From positions 1 through 23,404 of the forward strand of contig DEJE01000039.1 in assembly GCA_002353205.1 (NCBI GenBank): a stretch of DNA of 23,404 nt. Direction: 5' to 3'. This stretch comes from Prevotella sp. UBA2756. GTDB lineage: Bacteria; Bacteroidota; Bacteroidia; Bacteroidales; Bacteroidaceae. The notes beneath the pieces were generated by a model that was not told the origin of the DNA, did not search any database, and worked only from the letters and a program-made list of their open reading frames with translations. The number at the start of each line of letters is the position of its first letter. Position 1 is the first letter of the stretch. The position numbers and the translations under genes were made by a program. Of this stretch, positions 7,503-14,280 are shown piece by piece.

Positions 7503-7565
7503 ACTATCACCTATCCACTATCACCTATCAACTATCCACTCTCCACTATCACCTTTCCACTATTC
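7503..7565. repeat. Heptanucleotide tandem repeat, 9 units of about ACTATCM
   Basis: Nine consecutive 7-nt units follow the octamer tract: ACTATCA, CCTATCC, ACTATCA, CCTATCA, ACTATCC, ACTCTCC, ACTATCA, CCTTTCC and ACTATTC. The period is exact. It resembles the short tandemly repeated heptamers seen between genes in some bacteria. No gene overlaps it. Confidence 0.85.
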
Positions 7566-7716
7566 TGAATTTCCTTTACAAATTCCTCGTTTTAACGCTC
7601 TGTGGCTGCAAAATTCTGAAATTAAAATCCCACGGCCGAATCTGAGCGATTCTCGCGGGAGTTGTAACGCGCTGAAAACAAGCACCTTGTCTTTTCTTTA
7701 CATTTTTCTGGTTTTC

Positions 7717-7826
7717 AAAATGACGCATTTTACACTCCAGAATGGCTCATTTTGCCTCGCAGAATGCGTCATTTTGAAGCGCAAAACGGCTCATTTCGGA
7801 GTGTAAAATGGCTCATTTTGAAAATC
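7717..7826. repeat. Five-unit, 22-nt-period palindromic array
   Basis: Five units of exactly 22 nt begin at 7717, 7739, 7761, 7783 and 7805. Each is a 15-nt near-palindromic core (AAAATGGCTCATTTT and variants) plus a 7-nt linker. Linkers 1 (ACACTCC) and 4 (GGAGTGT) are reverse complements. The outer flanks 7712-7738 and 7798-7824 are inverted copies matching at 25 of 27 positions, so the whole region can fold into one long hairpin. The periodicity is about two helical turns. Confidence 0.9.
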
Positions 7827-7943
7827 AAACCGAAAAAATCCACGATTTTGTTCAATTCTTTTACCGTTTCAAAACCATTCGTCTCTCTAAAACGATCAAA
7901 AATACATGCAAAAAAATCTGGTTAAAGAAATTGACAAAGAGAA

Positions 7944-8240
7944 GAACTGGCCCCCCTCCGTCTCCCCCGAGGGGGAGAGTATGGCCCCCTGTTCTTAGAA
8001 AGCCTCCCCTCGGGGAGGTTTGGAGGGGGCCTCGCTCGAACTGAGGACTGGGACCCCCCTCCGCCTCCCCCGAGGGGGAGAGAGTATAGCCCATGTTCTT
8101 ATAAAGCCTCCCCTCGGGGAGGTTTGGAGGGGGTCTCGCTCGAGCTGAGGACTGGGACCCCCCTCCGTCTCCCCCGAGGGGGAGAGAGTATAGCCCAGGT
8201 TCTTAGAAAGCCTCCCCTCGGGGAGGTTTGGAGGGGGTCT
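7944..8240. repeat. 103/104-nt tandem repeat of GC-rich double hairpins
   Basis: CCCCCCTCCG starts at 7951, 8054 and 8158, giving periods of 103 and 104 nt over nearly three copies. Each copy holds two stem-loops, TCTCCCCCGAGGGGGAGA-like and CCTCCCCTCGGGGAGG, and is bounded by CCCCCTCC on the left and GGAGGGGG on the right, so the whole unit is itself an inverted repeat. It ends 29 bp beyond the trxA stop codon and may act as a terminator or RNA-stabilising structure for the leftward transcript. A related hairpin lies inside the helicase gene near 12982-13038. Confidence 0.88.
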
Positions 8241-8269
8241 TGAAACGATGCTGGCGAGGCGGTTGACGC

Positions 8270-8584
8270 TCAGAGGAGCGCCTCGAACTTCTCCTGGATC
8301 TTGGCCTTCGATGCGGCACCGACGAGCTTGTCGACCACCTGTCCGCCCTTGAAGAAGAGGATGGTGGGGATGTTTCGGATGCCGAACTCCATGGCGATGT
8401 CGTCGTTCTCCTCCACGTCGCACTTGCCGACGGTGATGCGGCCGTCGTATTCCTTGGCCAGCTCTTCGATGACGGGAGCTATCATGCGGCACGGACCGCA
8501 CCATGTGGCCCAGAAGTCAACGACTAAGGGCTGCTGCCCGTTCTTCATACTCTCGAAATTCTCGGTTGTGATTTGTACTTCCAT
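8270..8584 (-). CDS. trxA: Thioredoxin
   Basis: This 104-residue cytoplasmic thioredoxin reduces protein disulfides using electrons from thioredoxin reductase. The active site WCGPC lies at 28-32 after the canonical VVDFWATWC strand, and the cis-proline is in RNIPT at residue 73. Length and domain are those of a minimal, single-domain thioredoxin with no signal peptide. It lies 104 bp downstream of dnaE on the same strand without an evident promoter of its own, so it may be read from the dnaE transcript. The GC-rich tandem hairpins start just after its stop codon. Confidence 0.95.
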   Translation of the reverse strand: MEVQITTENFESMKNGQQPLVVDFWATWCGPCRMIAPVIEELAKEYDGRITVGKCDVEENDDIAMEFGIRNIPTILFFKGGQVVDKLVGAASKAKIQEKFEALL

Positions 8585-8688
8585 TGTTCTGTTCTATTTT
8601 GTTGATGAATAATTAGTGACTGTTTCTCACTTCCTTCCGACAAACACCATGCCGCCGCGCGGGGCTGGCAGATTGTCATGTCGGCGCG

Positions 8689-11600
8689 TCAGTTGATCTT
8701 GTATGCCATGGCAGGATGGCCGTCGATGTAGGCGATGAGGTCGCGGCCGACATCGACGCTGCGGCCGCGCGCGTGGAGCATGACGGGTCGGTTGGTCTCG
8801 CTGTCCTTGATTTGGAAATAGAGCTGCACATTGCCGGGATTGTCGGCGAGGATGGTTGTCAGGTCGGTCACCACACGCTCGTCGAGACTGTCGGAGTCGA
8901 TGGAGATGGTGATCTTCTCTATCTGCTTCTCCTTCACCGTCTGCATGTACTGGATGTCCTGGATGCGCATCGTCTTGAGGTTGCTGTCGCGGAACCGTGG
9001 TACCATCTTCGCCGCTACGAAGACGGTGCTGCCCTCGATGAGCATGCCCTGCCAGCGCCCCCAGTCCTCGCCGAAGAGAGCAAGCTCGCCCGCGCCGTCG
9101 AAGTCCTCGATGGTGACGAAGCCGCAGGGGCGGTTGTCGCGCGTGAACTTGGTGCGCACGGCGGTGACGATGCCTCCGAGCGTCACCTCGTCTTTCTGCG
9201 CCAGCTTGTCTCTGTCCATGAGTTCCTGGCACTTGGTGTTGCACATGCCGCGTAGCACGATGCTGAAGTCGTCGAGCGGATGGGCCGAGAGATAGATGCC
9301 CACGAGCTCGCGCTCGCGGTTGAGGCGCTCGATGCTGCTCCACTCTTCAAAGTGCTGGGGCACCTGGGGTGTGGCTATCTCGATGGCGTTGAAGTCGCCG
9401 AAGAGCGACTGCGTGGACTGCTTCTGCTCGTTCTGGTAGAGATATCCGTATTTCATCAGGGCATCAGTGAAGACGTTGCCCTTGTTGTCGTAGGCTAAAT
9501 ACTGTTCGCGCTTGATGCCGAAGCAGTCGAAGCCACCGCTGAGAGCCATACTCTCGAGCGCCTTGCGGTTGCATGCCTGCAGGTTGACGCGCTGCACCAG
9601 GTCGTAGATGTTCTTGTAGGGCCCGTTTTTGTCGCGCTCGCTGATGATGGCATCGGCGGCGGCGGCCCCCATACCCTTGATGGCGGCCAGTCCGAAGCGC
9701 ACAACGCCTTTCTTGCTGGCCGAGAATTTCTGTCGGCTCTCGTTGACGTCGGGGCCCAAGGTGGGAATGCCCATGGCGCGGCACTCGTCCATGAGCTTCG
9801 TCACCTCGCCGATGTCGTTGACGTTGCGGCTCATCACGGCTGCCATGTATTCGGCCGGATAGTGGGCTTTGAGGTAGGCCGTCTGGTAGGCCACCCACGA
9901 GTAGCAGGTGGCATGGCTCTTGTTGAAGGCGTAGGAGGCGAACTTCTTCCAGTCTTCCCATATCTTGTTGAGCACCTTCTTGTCGTAGCCGTTCTTCACG
10001 CCGCCCTCATAGAAGAGCACCTCGAGCTTCTCCATCTCGGCAATCTTCTTCTTTCCCATAGCCTTGCGGAGCGAGTCGGACTGTCCGCGGGTGAAGTTGG
10101 CAAGCTGGCGCGAGAGCAACATCACCTGCTCCTGGTAGACGGTGATGCCGTAGGTGTCCTTGAGGTATTTCTCCATGCAGGGAATGTCGTAGGCGATGAG
10201 CGACGGGTCTTTCTTTCGCTTGATGAAGTCGGGGATGTAGTCCATGGGGCCCGGACGGTAGAGGGCGTTCATGGCGATGAGGTCTTCGAACACCGTGGGG
10301 TGCAGCTCGCGCAGGTATTTCTGCATGCCTGTTGACTCGAACTGGAACGTTCCGATGGTCCGGCCCTCCTGATAGAGCTTGTAGGTCAGTTCGTCGTCGA
10401 TGGGAATGGTGTCGAGATCGATGGTCTTTCCCGTGGTGAGACGTATGTTCTCCACGGCTTCCTTCAGGATGCTGAGTGTCTTCAGGCCAAGGAAGTCCAT
10501 CTTGATGAGCCCCGTCGACTCGATGACGTGGCCGTCGTACTGCGTGCAGTGGAGCTTGTGCCCGGGGTCGGTCTTGTCTTCCACCACGCTCACGGGCACC
10601 CATTCGTCGATGGGGTCGCGGCAGATGATGAATCCGCAGGCGTGGATGCCCGTTCCGCGCACGGTGCCTTCGAGCATCTTCGCATACTGCATGGTGTTGC
10701 GCAGGTGCACGTCGGGCGACGCCTCGGCCTCGCGGAGCTCCGGCACGCACTTGATGGCGTTCGTCAGGTTCATCTTCAGCCCGTCGGGGAGGCGGTCGGG
10801 GATGGCCTTGCACAGGCGGTTGACCACGTCGAGAGGCACGCGCTCCACGCGTGCGACGTCCTTGATGGAGTTCTTGGTGGCCATGGTGCCGTAGGTGATG
10901 ATGTGCGCGCAGTTGTCGTGGCCGTATTTGTCTTCCACCCATTCGAGCACTCGTCCGCGCCCGTCGTCGTCGAAGTCGGTATCGATATCGGGCAGCGAGA
11001 TGCGGTCGGGGTTGAGGAATCGTTCGAACAGCAGGTCGTACTTGATGGGGTCGATCTTCGTGATGCCCAGACAGTAGGCCACGACGCTTCCTGCCGCCGA
11101 GCCACGTCCGGGTCCTACCATGACGCCCAGCTCTTTCTGTGCGGAGTTGATGAAGTCCTGCACGATGAGGAAGTAGCCGGGGAATCCCATCGTCTTCATG
11201 ATGTGGAGCTCGAAGCGCACGCGCTCGTCGACCTCCTGCGGCAGCGGGTCGCCGTAGAGCCTTCGGGCTCCTTCGTAGGCGAGCTTTCCCAAGTAGTCGG
11301 CTTCGAACTTGATGCGGTAGAGCTTGTCTACGCCGCCCAGCTTCTTCACTTTCTTCTCGCCCTCTTCCTGCGGCAGCGGGTTCTCGCCGTTCTCGTCGGT
11401 GGTGAACTCGCGGAAGAGCTCCTCGGGGGTGATGCGCCGACGGTACTCCTCCTCCGTTCCGAACTCTTCGGGAATGGGGAAGAAAGGCATGATGGGGGCG
11501 TGCTCGATGTCGTATGTCTCCACCTTGTTGAGCACCTCCACGGTGTTGGCCAGCGCTTCGGGAATATCGGCGAACACCTCGTTCATCTCCTCACGCGTCT

Positions 11601-12399
11601 TGAACCACTCCTGCTTGGTGTAGAGCATGCGCGTGGGGTCGTCGAGGTCCTTGTTCGTGCTCAGACAGAGCAGGTGGTCGTGGGCCTCGGCATTGTCTTC
11701 GTCGACGAAGTGGCTGTCGTTGGTGCATACCAGCTTCACGCCGTGCTTCCGCGCCAGCTCTATGAGCATGCGGTTGGCCTTCTGCTGCAGCGGGAAGGTC
11801 TCGCGGTTGGCCCTGATGGTGGGGTCTTTCACCTCGTGGCGCATCAGCTCCACGTAGTAGTCGTCGCCGAAGATGCTCTTGTACCAGAGCAGTGTCTGCT
11901 CGGCTCCGGCCACGTCGCCCTTGAGGATCTTGCGCGGCAGCTCGCCCGCCAGACAGGCCGAGCAGCAGATGATGCCCTCGTGGAAGCGCTCCAGGTCGGC
12001 ATGGTCGGTACGGGGCCGCATGTAGTAGCCGTCGACCCACGCACGGCTGACAATCTTCACCAGGTTCTTGTAGCCCGTCTTGTTCTTCGCCAGGAGGATG
12101 AGGTGGTAGCGCGTCTGGTCGCCGCGCTCCCTGATCTTGCTCTCCTTGGTGCTGTTGGCCACATAGACCTCGCACCCGAAGATGGGCTTGAAGGGCTCTT
12201 TGCCATCGGCCTTCAGCTTGCTGTTCTTCTTGTTGCACACGTCGAAGAACTCCTTGATGCCGAACATGTTGCCGTGGTCGGTGACAGCCATGCCCTTCAT
12301 GCCGTTGGCCACGGCTTTGTCGACCAGCTTCTCGATGCTGGCCTGACCGTCGAGTATAGAGTAATATGTATGTACGTGCAGGTGTACGAAGTCTTCCAT
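8689..12399 (-). CDS. dnaE: DNA polymerase III subunit alpha
   Basis: This is the replicative C-family polymerase, 1236 residues. The N-terminal PHP domain starts at once with HLHVHT and has AVTDHGNMFG. The finger/palm region has GPGRGSAAGS near 428 and the catalytic PDIDTDFDDDGR near 470, carrying two of the three active-site Asp. VYQEQVM lies near 752, a helix-hairpin-helix segment near 945, and an OB-fold (VTLGGIVTAVRT) near 1070. It is the DnaE1 type, not PolC, since no 3'-5' exonuclease domain is inserted. The frame runs 17 codons upstream, but that stretch crosses the promoter; MEDFVHLHVHT at 12399 is the family start. It is followed by trxA and preceded by a helicase gene in the same direction, with its own promoter between them. 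Confidence 0.97.
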   Translation of the reverse strand: MEDFVHLHVHTYYSILDGQASIEKLVDKAVANGMKGMAVTDHGNMFGIKEFFDVCNKKNSKLKADGKEPFKPIFGCEVYVANSTKESKIRERGDQTRYHLILLAKNKTGYKNLVKIVSRAWVDGYYMRPRTDHADLERFHEGIICCSACLAGELPRKILKGDVAGAEQTLLWYKSIFGDDYYVELMRHEVKDPTIRANRETFPLQQKANRMLIELARKHGVKLVCTNDSHFVDEDNAEAHDHLLCLSTNKDLDDPTRMLYTKQEWFKTREEMNEVFADIPEALANTVEVLNKVETYDIEHAPIMPFFPIPEEFGTEEEYRRRITPEELFREFTTDENGENPLPQEEGEKKVKKLGGVDKLYRIKFEADYLGKLAYEGARRLYGDPLPQEVDERVRFELHIMKTMGFPGYFLIVQDFINSAQKELGVMVGPGRGSAAGSVVAYCLGITKIDPIKYDLLFERFLNPDRISLPDIDTDFDDDGRGRVLEWVEDKYGHDNCAHIITYGTMATKNSIKDVARVERVPLDVVNRLCKAIPDRLPDGLKMNLTNAIKCVPELREAEASPDVHLRNTMQYAKMLEGTVRGTGIHACGFIICRDPIDEWVPVSVVEDKTDPGHKLHCTQYDGHVIESTGLIKMDFLGLKTLSILKEAVENIRLTTGKTIDLDTIPIDDELTYKLYQEGRTIGTFQFESTGMQKYLRELHPTVFEDLIAMNALYRPGPMDYIPDFIKRKKDPSLIAYDIPCMEKYLKDTYGITVYQEQVMLLSRQLANFTRGQSDSLRKAMGKKKIAEMEKLEVLFYEGGVKNGYDKKVLNKIWEDWKKFASYAFNKSHATCYSWVAYQTAYLKAHYPAEYMAAVMSRNVNDIGEVTKLMDECRAMGIPTLGPDVNESRQKFSASKKGVVRFGLAAIKGMGAAAADAIISERDKNGPYKNIYDLVQRVNLQACNRKALESMALSGGFDCFGIKREQYLAYDNKGNVFTDALMKYGYLYQNEQKQSTQSLFGDFNAIEIATPQVPQHFEEWSSIERLNRERELVGIYLSAHPLDDFSIVLRGMCNTKCQELMDRDKLAQKDEVTLGGIVTAVRTKFTRDNRPCGFVTIEDFDGAGELALFGEDWGRWQGMLIEGSTVFVAAKMVPRFRDSNLKTMRIQDIQYMQTVKEKQIEKITISIDSDSLDERVVTDLTTILADNPGNVQLYFQIKDSETNRPVMLHARGRSVDVGRDLIAYIDGHPAMAYKIN

Positions 12400-12415
12400 C
12401 AGATAAGTTTTTCTG

Positions 12416-12446
12416 CAAAGATACGGAGAATCGCGGAAACGGCAAA
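12416..12446 (-). promoter_or_regulatory. Bacteroidetes-type promoter for dnaE
   Basis: On the minus strand TTTG (12443-12446) is followed by exactly 19 bp and then TATCTTTG (12416-12423), a full match to the Bacteroidetes consensus. It ends 17 bp before the dnaE start codon, so the leader is very short. It lies between the helicase stop codon and dnaE. Confidence 0.85.
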
Positions 12447-12469
12447 ACATTTAGCGTTATTTAGCAACA

Positions 12470-13948
12470 CTAAACTGTCGCCGCCTCATCTTCAACCTGG
12501 TTGCGTGGCCAGTTGACGAGGAAGAGCTTCTCGGTGGCACGCGTGAAGGCGGTGTAGAGCCAGTGGATATAGTCGGGCGTGAGCATGTCGTCGGTCATAT
12601 AGCCTTGGTCCACGTAGACGTGAGCCCACTGTCCGCCCTGCGCTTTGTGGCAGGTGACGGCGTAGGCATACTTCACCTGCAAGGCGTTGAAGTAGGCATC
12701 CTCTTTCAGCCGACGGATGCGCTCGCCCTTCTGAGGGATGTCGGCATAGTCGTCCATCACCCTGCTGAAGAGCGTCTGCTGCTGTTCGCGCGTCAGGGCG
12801 GGAGCCTCAGCCGCGAGGGTATCGAGGAGCACGGTGGCCTGCAGCTCGCGGTCGTCGTAGTCGGGGAGTTGCAGGGCGACATCGGCGAAGTGGAAGCCAT
12901 AGAGTTCGCGCACGTTGCGAACACGCAGCACCCGCGCACGGTCGCCATTGGCAAGGAACGACAATCCCCCACCATTTGTCTCCTCCCCTCTCGGGGGAGG
13001 CAGGGAGGGGGCTTCTGTCGGAGGCAGGGAGGGGGCTTTCCAATAGTAGTTATTCTTCACCACCATGAGCTGGTCGCCGCGACAGAGCTGCTCTTCACGG
13101 TCGAGGATGGTGTTGCGTATACCGATATTATATATGTTGCAGCGCTTGTTGCTGCGCGTCACCACGATGGTGTCGTCGATGCCGACGGCCGAATAGGACG
13201 AGTTGAGCTGCTCGATGAGCTCGTCGCCGGGCACGATGCTGATGTCGGCGAAGCCCGTGAAGCGGATGCGTGGCAGCATGCCGTCCGTCAGCGAGCGTAT
13301 GCGCGTGGCGTTCCACAGGATGCCCGAATCGTGGCTCTGGCGAAGGACCTCGTCGAGCGAGCACTCATAGACGTGCAATCCCAAAGAGCGGAGCACGTCG
13401 GTGGAGAGAGCCGGCGACTCCTCCTCGCCCACCGGCGGCAGCTGGGCCTGGTCGCCGATGAGCATCAGGCGGCAGTTGCGGCTGTTGTAGACAAAGCGCA
13501 CGAGGTCGTCGAGCAGGCGTCCCTCGCCGAACATGCTGTCGGCGAAGCCCGAGTTGGCCACCATCGATGCCTCGTCGACGAGGAACAGCGTGTCGGAGGC
13601 CGTGTTGAAGTTGAGGTTGAAGGAGCTCAGGTCGCCCGCCGTGCGCTGCCGGTAGATGCGGCGGTGGATGGTGAACGCCGTGGTGGAGCTGTTCTGCGCG
13701 AACACCTTGGCCGCGCGCCCCGTGGGAGCCATCAGCACCACCTTCTGTTTCAGCTCGCGCAACGTGCGCACCATGGCCGAGGCCAGCGTGGTCTTTCCCG
13801 TGCCGGCCGCACCGCGCATCACCATGACGCTCTGTTCCGAGCGGTCGGCGAGGAAGCGGGCGAAGACGGTGATGGCTCGTTGCTGGTCGGCTGTGGGCAC
13901 GTGTCCGAGCTGTTGCGCCACGTGCCAAGCGATCTCGTCTGTTATCAT
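12470..13948 (-). CDS. RecD-like superfamily 1 DNA helicase with repeat-derived insert
   Basis: This 492-residue protein is a compact RecD/RecD2-like SF1 helicase that would unwind DNA using ATP. Walker A GAAGTGKT lies at 46-53, the motif Ia-like APTGRAAK at 74-81, Walker B LVDEAS at 123-128, GDQAQLPPV at 165-173, and the UvrD-C-like motif VTCHKAQGGQW at 431-441 with YTAFTRA at 465-471. It lacks the long N-terminal region of RecD2. Residues 304-328 form a Pro/Gly-rich insert with an 8-residue duplication (APSLPPTE, APSLPPPR), encoded by a GC-rich palindromic repeat like the array beside trxA. The frame extends to 13996, but MITDEIAW at 13948 avoids overlap with a perfect promoter. The role is probably repair or recombination; partner proteins are unknown. 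Confidence 0.9.
   Translation of the reverse strand: MITDEIAWHVAQQLGHVPTADQQRAITVFARFLADRSEQSVMVMRGAAGTGKTTLASAMVRTLRELKQKVVLMAPTGRAAKVFAQNSSTTAFTIHRRIYRQRTAGDLSSFNLNFNTASDTLFLVDEASMVANSGFADSMFGEGRLLDDLVRFVYNSRNCRLMLIGDQAQLPPVGEEESPALSTDVLRSLGLHVYECSLDEVLRQSHDSGILWNATRIRSLTDGMLPRIRFTGFADISIVPGDELIEQLNSSYSAVGIDDTIVVTRSNKRCNIYNIGIRNTILDREEQLCRGDQLMVVKNNYYWKAPSLPPTEAPSLPPPRGEETNGGGLSFLANGDRARVLRVRNVRELYGFHFADVALQLPDYDDRELQATVLLDTLAAEAPALTREQQQTLFSRVMDDYADIPQKGERIRRLKEDAYFNALQVKYAYAVTCHKAQGGQWAHVYVDQGYMTDDMLTPDYIHWLYTAFTRATEKLFLVNWPRNQVEDEAATV
12982..13038. repeat. GC-rich palindromic repeat inside the helicase gene
   Basis: CCTCCCC-TCTC-GGGGGAGG forms a hairpin (from about 12982 to 13000), followed by GGGAGGGGG, the same layout as the CCTCCCC/GGGGAGG hairpin plus GGAGGGGG of the tandem array at 7944-8240. 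A 19-nt segment at 12996-13014 is repeated at 13020-13038, a 24-nt (eight-codon) direct duplication. The whole insert keeps the frame open. Confidence 0.8.
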
Positions 13949-13958
13949 TCTGAGTTTT

Positions 13959-13997
13959 TTTGTGCACAAAGTTACGGAAAGTCGAGTGCAGAACAAA
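13959..13997 (-). promoter_or_regulatory. Bacteroidetes-type promoter with overlapping palindrome for the helicase gene
   Basis: On the minus strand TTTG (13994-13997), 19 bp, then TAACTTTG (13967-13974) is a full consensus match ending 18 bp before the start codon. The perfect 12-bp palindrome TTTGTGCACAAA (13959-13970) overlaps the -7 box and could be an operator. The TGTGCACAAA half is also found upstream of etfB. Confidence 0.8.
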
Positions 13998-14143
13998 ACA
14001 AATTCATTTGTTTTTTATGCCGAGACGTAGTAACTTCGCGTTTTTTATCGCAAAGTTACGAATAATTATTAATACTCAGCGGTGTTTGCCGCAAAAAACG
14101 CACTAACATTTAACAGCGGGTGTTGAAGAAAAACATTGTTTTG

Positions 14144-14175
14144 CTTGGAGCATCACAAAAAAAGCACTATCTTTG
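14144..14175 (+). promoter_or_regulatory. Bacteroidetes-type promoter for the DUF3822-rsmD unit
   Basis: TATCTTTG at 14168-14175 matches the -7 consensus. A TTG-containing -33 element (CTTGG, 14144-14148) is spaced about 19-20 bp upstream. Transcription would start near 14180, about 75 bp before the DUF3822-like start codon. Confidence 0.65.
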
Positions 14176-14196
14176 CAGCTATCAAAAAGGAAAAAG

Positions 14197-14280
14197 ATGT
14201 TGACTCCATACAAGATTGGGGACTATTGCGAAGAATACATCAACAAAGACATATCATGGCAGAAGCAGAAAACAACATAG
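14197..14280 (+). CDS. Candidate 27-residue leader ORF before the DUF3822-like gene
   Basis: An ATG at 14197 opens a 27-codon frame (MLTPYKIGDYCEEYINKDIS and seven more residues) ending in TAG at 14280. It is preceded by AAAGGAAAAAG, one of the better Shine-Dalgarno-like sequences in this window, and begins about 20 nt after the likely transcription start. It overlaps the start of the DUF3822-like gene by 25 nt in another frame, which would permit translational coupling. No family is recognised, and it could be a chance frame. Confidence 0.3.
   Translation: MLTPYKIGDYCEEYINKDISWQKQKTT

Larger units (their letters stand above)
7217..8269. other. Repeat-rich gene-free block of about 1.05 kb
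   Basis: No credible gene was found between the LRR gene and trxA. In order the block holds: the LRR-gene promoter and paired TGTTAACGC motifs (7251-7308), array B (7343-7400), an octamer tract (7416-7495), a heptamer tract (7503-7565), about 150 bp of AT-rich DNA with no evident feature, a 22-nt-period palindromic array (7717-7826) and a 103/104-nt tandem repeat (7944-8240). The short open frames here are low-complexity translations of these repeats and are not called. Confidence 0.8.
13949..14255. other. Divergent intergenic region between the helicase and DUF3822-like genes
   Basis: The region of 307 bases holds the leftward helicase promoter, a hairpin at 14030-14059 (GTAACTTCGCG and CGCAAAGTTAC around a T-rich loop, one mismatch), the rightward promoter near 14144-14175 and a candidate short open frame at 14197. 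The hairpin arms also look like TAACTTTG boxes in both directions, so further start sites are possible. Confidence 0.55.

Noticed and set aside
7406..7645. Small plus-strand protein in the intergenic block
   Set aside because: The frame is simply the translation of the octamer and heptamer tracts, giving low-complexity repeats without a ribosome binding site.
7717..7826. CRISPR array
   Set aside because: The units are 22 nt with only 7-nt linkers, the cores vary, the ends are inverted copies and no cas gene is in view. CRISPR repeats and spacers are longer and the repeats nearly invariant.
10528..12516. Long plus-strand open frame opposite dnaE (and similar long frames opposite dnaG, the helicase and cls)
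   Set aside because: These mirror frames are created by the GC-rich codon use of the real genes. Their predicted proteins are Val/Leu/His/Gln-rich with no recognisable domain.
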